A DNA stretch of 64,000 bases. Source: Acanthosepion lycidas. Lineage: Eukaryota; Mollusca; Cephalopoda; Sepiida; Sepiidae. Shown one piece after another: positions 60,184 through 64,000 of the stretch (positions are counted from its first letter, which is position 1; each line of letters opens with the position of its first letter). A program made the position numbers and the translations under genes. The notes beneath the pieces were generated by a model. The model was not told where the DNA came from. It saw only the letters and a list, made by a program, of their open reading frames with translations, and searched no databases. The stretch lies in assembly GCA_963932145.1 (NCBI GenBank), contig OZ010573.1, forward strand, positions 25,868,325 to 25,932,324, written 5' to 3'.

Positions 60184-60280
60184 ATTTGCATATGAACGAT
60201 ACTAGGCAGGTATTAGCCAATAGTCAGCCTGAGTCTGGGACTGGGAGAGCTATATAACACCAGTGTTTTTCTCAGTCGAG
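60184..60280 (+). promoter_or_regulatory. Octamer-CCAAT-TATA promoter-like cluster
   Basis: The octamer ATTTGCAT (60184-60191), CCAAT (60217-60221) and TATATAA (60251-60257) occur in the order and rough spacing of an RNA polymerase II promoter. TCAGT at 60272-60276 resembles an initiator about 21-23 bases downstream of TATA, a little short. No gene was recognised downstream, so it may be a retroelement promoter or chance. Confidence 0.4.
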
Positions 60281-60299
60281 AGAGGCACTCTCAATGTGC

Positions 60300-61624
60300 A
60301 TATGTGCGAAAACCAGACAAGATGAACACAAGCTATTTCGGCGATTGAAGGATGATGGATCACACACACACACCATACTGTTTAGTAAAAAAAAAAAAAT
60401 AAAGATAAATGCTAGAATAAATTGTTCGAGTTCATGTTAAGTTACTGAGTACATGTCAGCCTTGTTCACTATAAAATTAGCTTGAAATTAAGAATCTTGC
60501 TGATTTCAGCTATTTTCAAAGACTGTTTCACTATAAATAACACACACTTGGCAAGACACTTATCTACATTTTTTGAGTTGTTTAATGTGTAGTCAAGGTC
60601 GCTGGGTTTTAAAAGCCAGTACAGACAATCCTGTTAGCATAGTACCCATCAAAACAGACAGGATACTTTAGAAATTTACTTAGCCTTGGTTGTAAGTACA
60701 AAGTAAATTACAGTGCAGATTACATTTTCAATACCAAAATTCCCAAAATCATCACAATATGAAAGCAAAGAAAATGTAGATACAATTGTTTTATTAGGTA
60801 TTTTATACAGTTTTGCATCACATTGGTTATTTGTATGCTGTCTTGGATCTAACAAAAAACAATATTCACTAAATATGATGATCTACAGAACATAGCTCTT
60901 CTTTATGAAGTGAGGGATTTATCAGATTTAAAGAACACACTCTCTCCACAATTAATTCTCTAAATGAAGATTCTACTGTAGTATCAAATACTAGAACAAA
61001 ATGATAGTAGCAGTGATACTGATTGATTCAACCATCATACCAATTGTCATAGTATTTTTGCTTTCTGTTTTTCTAGTATAAAAAGAAAATCCTTTCCATA
61101 TTGTTTACTTGAGTTAACCAAAATGTGGTAACAATAAAAATACCCTTCACAAAAATTACAGCTTGGACCTAAAATTGTCAATTGTCCTAAAACAAGTATA
61201 GCCAACATTTCACTTGGTCAAAAGTCCCAAATTTATTATACTTTATTATACTGAGTCAGTTTTCACATAAGCTTTTTCATATATAATTTATTTCTACTAC
61301 TCCCACAACTCTTTTCACAACAGACTTTTAGGTTTCTACTTTCTTTAACATTCCAGACTAAATATTTGTGATTTTTCTTTCCCTTTATTTTTTTTTTTCT
61401 TTCTTCTTCTTTTTCCAGTATTGGGCATTACACATTTTGCACAGGTCTCTTAGATGATTGAAATGGAAATAAATTTACAAGAGGTTTCTTTTCTTTTTTT
61501 TTTGCATGTAATTCAGTTTCTATCATCGACTAATCTTAGAATTTATTAATTCATTCTCTGGTTATTGTGCAATTCAACCTTTATTGTAAAGGCTAACATT
61601 TTATTTATACATACATACATACAT

Positions 61625-61668
<44 letters not shown>

Positions 61669-63250
61669 AAATTTAGACAACCAAATGGTTTTTGCATTTT
61701 ACATATTCCATCTTTATGGTGGTAAGGAAAAGCTTTTATGTGTATATATATATAAAAAAAAAAAAAAAAGGTTCATGGACACAAAAAAATAGTCACTTTT
61801 ATAGGAATGCCAATATCAACATCATTATTAATGTTTGTATATAAACATTAATATTACAACAATTACTACTAATAAAAGCTAATTACTAAATTAGTACTGT
61901 ATGAAAAATAGAGGCCAAATTAAATAAGTCTTCTTCAGAAATGATCTTTTCACTAAACTCATAACTTAGCTAAGCATTTCTGAGACAGGGAATTATTTTT
62001 ATACATATATTCATTTGAACTGTTGTCTTCATCTTGATTGTTATAGTAATATTTCAACCTTGTATCCTTTTTTATTTGGCTGTTGTACAGTATTCTTGGA
62101 ATTTTAAACTGAACCCTTTATTCAGTCTGCAAGGTTTTGAATTCAACCTTCCATTCGATTCACTGGATTCAGAACTATCTATGCCCATGAATTAGTGTTC
62201 AGTTTGAAATTCTAAATATGACAGAGGTCCCTGAAGAAGGCTACTGTACAGCAGCCAAAACATTGTAACTATAACAAGGACAACAGTTTGAACAAATCAG
62301 TTAATATTAAGCTTAGCTAAACTGTAGCAACAAGCAAAGGGTTCTTAAGTTTAAACAACTCTTGAAATAATAACTTGTTTCAAAATGAGTTTTGTGTACT
62401 AAATATACAAGCAAAAGCAAGTTGTGCTTAGCATTACATGATTTCATCCATGCTAAATATGAAGAATGTAAAAGTTAAAATATTTAATTATAATAATAAT
62501 AATAATAATAATCTTATAAAGTAATTTTCTTTTGAAAGAATATTTTTCTTTCTAGATGACCTCTTCTAGATTTGTTCCCATTTTTTTCTAATTGTTGGGC
62601 ATGATCAGGCATGTTTTTTGAATTCATTCATTTTTTTTTTACTTCATATTTTTTGGTCCCTTTTACTAAAATGTGCCATCTTCGATGCATGCCTTACCAT
62701 TCTCTCTTTTAGAATTGTTTCAACTGTTGTCTAACTCTTGCATGTTGGAATGTTATGTTAGAATCAAGAATTTATCAGCAACCCATTTTCTGCTTGCGAC
62801 TGTTTCAAATCTTGATTTCAGTTTTTAGATCCTGTTTTAGATTTACAAAGAAACAAAGCCTTATTCATATCCTCATTGGTAAAGCTGATGGCTGACTTTA
62901 GTCACCAGCCAATCCTTTTTCCTTCATCTCTAATACCAAGTGGTATGAAAAGTACTGAAATTTAAAGTTGCTAAATAGAAATACTGGACACTATTCAAAT
63001 TCAAATTTAAATTCAAATGATTTCTAATAAAACTAGTTTACTCATTCCAGCAGTTTGTTCATCTTGAAATATTTTTAAAATCTTGCAAATATTTGCTATT
63101 ATAACAATGACACTGGCACCTGTAGGCACTTCATAAATGATAACTTAAGCATAACAGTAAGTTACAGATATTACAGACAAAAAAATGTTCAAGTACACTT
63201 GGAATATTATACATAGTTTTTTAGCATATAAGTTTGTATCATGCTTTAAT
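60300..63250. other. AT-rich stretch without recognised gene
   Basis: It contains a TACA/TA array (61605-61664), an ATA/AAT array near 62490-62512 and the motif ctgaagaaggctactgtacagcagcc then aaaac at 62234. No coding exon was recognised. Confidence 0.5.
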
Positions 63251-63269
63251 ATTATTTCACACAAACACA

Positions 63270-63380
63270 TTTATGTTAATCTATTCACCCCAAGCAAGGT
63301 GATAGTGCCACTAGGACACAAGGATGTACTGATAATGAAAGAGAATGATAAAACTTTAGAAGGAACCAGAAACCCAATAT
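63270..63380 (-). repeat. LINE 3' tail, second LINE family (copy 4)
   Basis: caccccaagcaaggtgatag, tgccactaggacacaagg and actgataatgaaagagaatg match the tails at 17890 and 53795. Only the tail is recognisable. Confidence 0.6.
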
Positions 63381-63570
63381 TAAACAAGAAACAAGGGATA
63401 AATTTCTACTGCTGTTCAAACGACAAAGGAGGAGTGTGTGAGATATATATACACATATATATAATCCAAATGGGAGAAAGAACAGATGGAGTAAAATTCC
63501 ACTGTTCATAGCATTTACTTTTTAAAAAGTGCTCAATACAAAGTAGAGCAATATATTTTTATTTTCATTA

Positions 63571-63890
63571 TAAGAGATTATAATAAAAACATTTTGAAAT
63601 CTCTACAGAAAAGCTTTCATGTTTCAATACTTTGATTGTACTTCTTCAGGTGATGGTAAGTAACTGGTGATTAAATTATTTTTAAGGAAATTTAAAAACA
63701 GTATTACCTCTTTTCCAGAAGGGAGGAGGAAGGATAACTTTCAGAAAAGAGGTATCACTTTGTTTTTAAATTTCCTTAAAAATCATTTAATCACCAGTTA
63801 CTTACCATCACCTGAAGAAGTACAATCATAGTATTGAAACATGAAAGCTTTTGTGTAGAGATTTCAAAAGGTTTTTACTATAATCACTTA
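63571..63890. repeat. Inverted repeat, ~149-bp arms, carrying paired CTGAAGA motifs
   Basis: The left arm 63571-63719 and right arm 63742-63890 are near-complements (gtgatggtaagtaactggtg against caccagttacttaccatcac). Each arm includes cctgaagaagtacaatca..agtattgaaacatgaaagc (left on the minus strand, right on the plus strand). The spacer is about 22 bases. Confidence 0.88.
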
Positions 63891-63902
63891 TGATACAAAT
63901 AT

Positions 63903-63907
<5 letters not shown>

Positions 63908-63967
<60 letters not shown>

Positions 63968-63968
63968 A
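63908..63968. repeat. (CA)n(TA)n microsatellite
   Basis: About 50 bases of CA followed by a short TA run, just right of the inverted repeat. Confidence 0.95.
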
Positions 63969-64000
63969 AATTAATGGATTTTATTTTGAATTCAACATTT

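Noticed and set aside
1..64000. Bacterial-type features (operons, CRISPR arrays, Shine-Dalgarno sites)
   Set aside because: The window is spliced eukaryotic DNA. The repeats seen are transposons, microsatellites and fold-backs without CRISPR spacing.

Overview
This 64 kb window is animal nuclear DNA. It is AT-rich, intron-dominated and full of old transposable-element fragments and (TA)n/(CA)n microsatellites. The only host gene I can support is a partial copy of VPS50 (syndetin, also called CCDC132) on the + strand. Eight consecutive internal exons lie between 9631 and 33822. They have clean AG/GT boundaries and compatible phases, and together encode 273 codons without a stop. The start codon lies upstream of this block and the C-terminal two thirds lie downstream. 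I did not recognise the next exon in the remaining 30 kb, so that intron probably exceeds 30 kb. The metazoan protein, long introns and repeat spectrum (tRNA-type and 5S-type SINEs, LINE 3' ends, Tc1/mariner, pogo, hAT and piggyBac relics, dense TA microsatellites) suggest a mollusc, most likely a coleoid cephalopod such as an octopus. The species is inference.

Layout. 0-9.6 kb: upstream intron or flank with a 5S-rRNA-headed SINE, a head-to-head SINE palindrome, a 101-bp palindromic MITE, two LINE 3' ends and a nearly complete mariner (6817-8093) whose transposase has one visible stop. 9.6-33.8 kb: the VPS50 exons. Their introns carry hAT, pogo-like, Tc1-like and piggyBac-like relics, two more 5S-headed SINEs, several antisense LINE ends, a complete but broken Tc1 element (20984-22379) and two more palindromic MITEs. 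33.8-45 kb: a sparse, very AT-rich stretch with microsatellites, a long inverted repeat and a decayed Tc1-like transposase. 45-64 kb: an internally deleted mariner, a LINE C-terminus with a zinc-knuckle-like motif, a long tRNA-headed SINE, a second piggyBac relic, piggyBac-type MITEs with TTAA flanks, several long fold-back repeats and an isolated promoter-like cluster.

VPS50 is a subunit of the EARP tethering complex (with VPS51, VPS52 and VPS53), which acts in endosomal recycling. Nothing else in the window is likely to work with it. The most notable non-genic signals are four near-perfect palindromic MITEs in two exact size classes (80 and 101 bp) whose termini resemble the mariner family behind human MADE1, SINEs with a 5S rRNA head joined to a tRNA-like domain, a recurring CTGAAGA-hairpin-GAAAC motif resembling a hammerhead core, and many long inverted repeats that would fold into dsRNA if transcribed.
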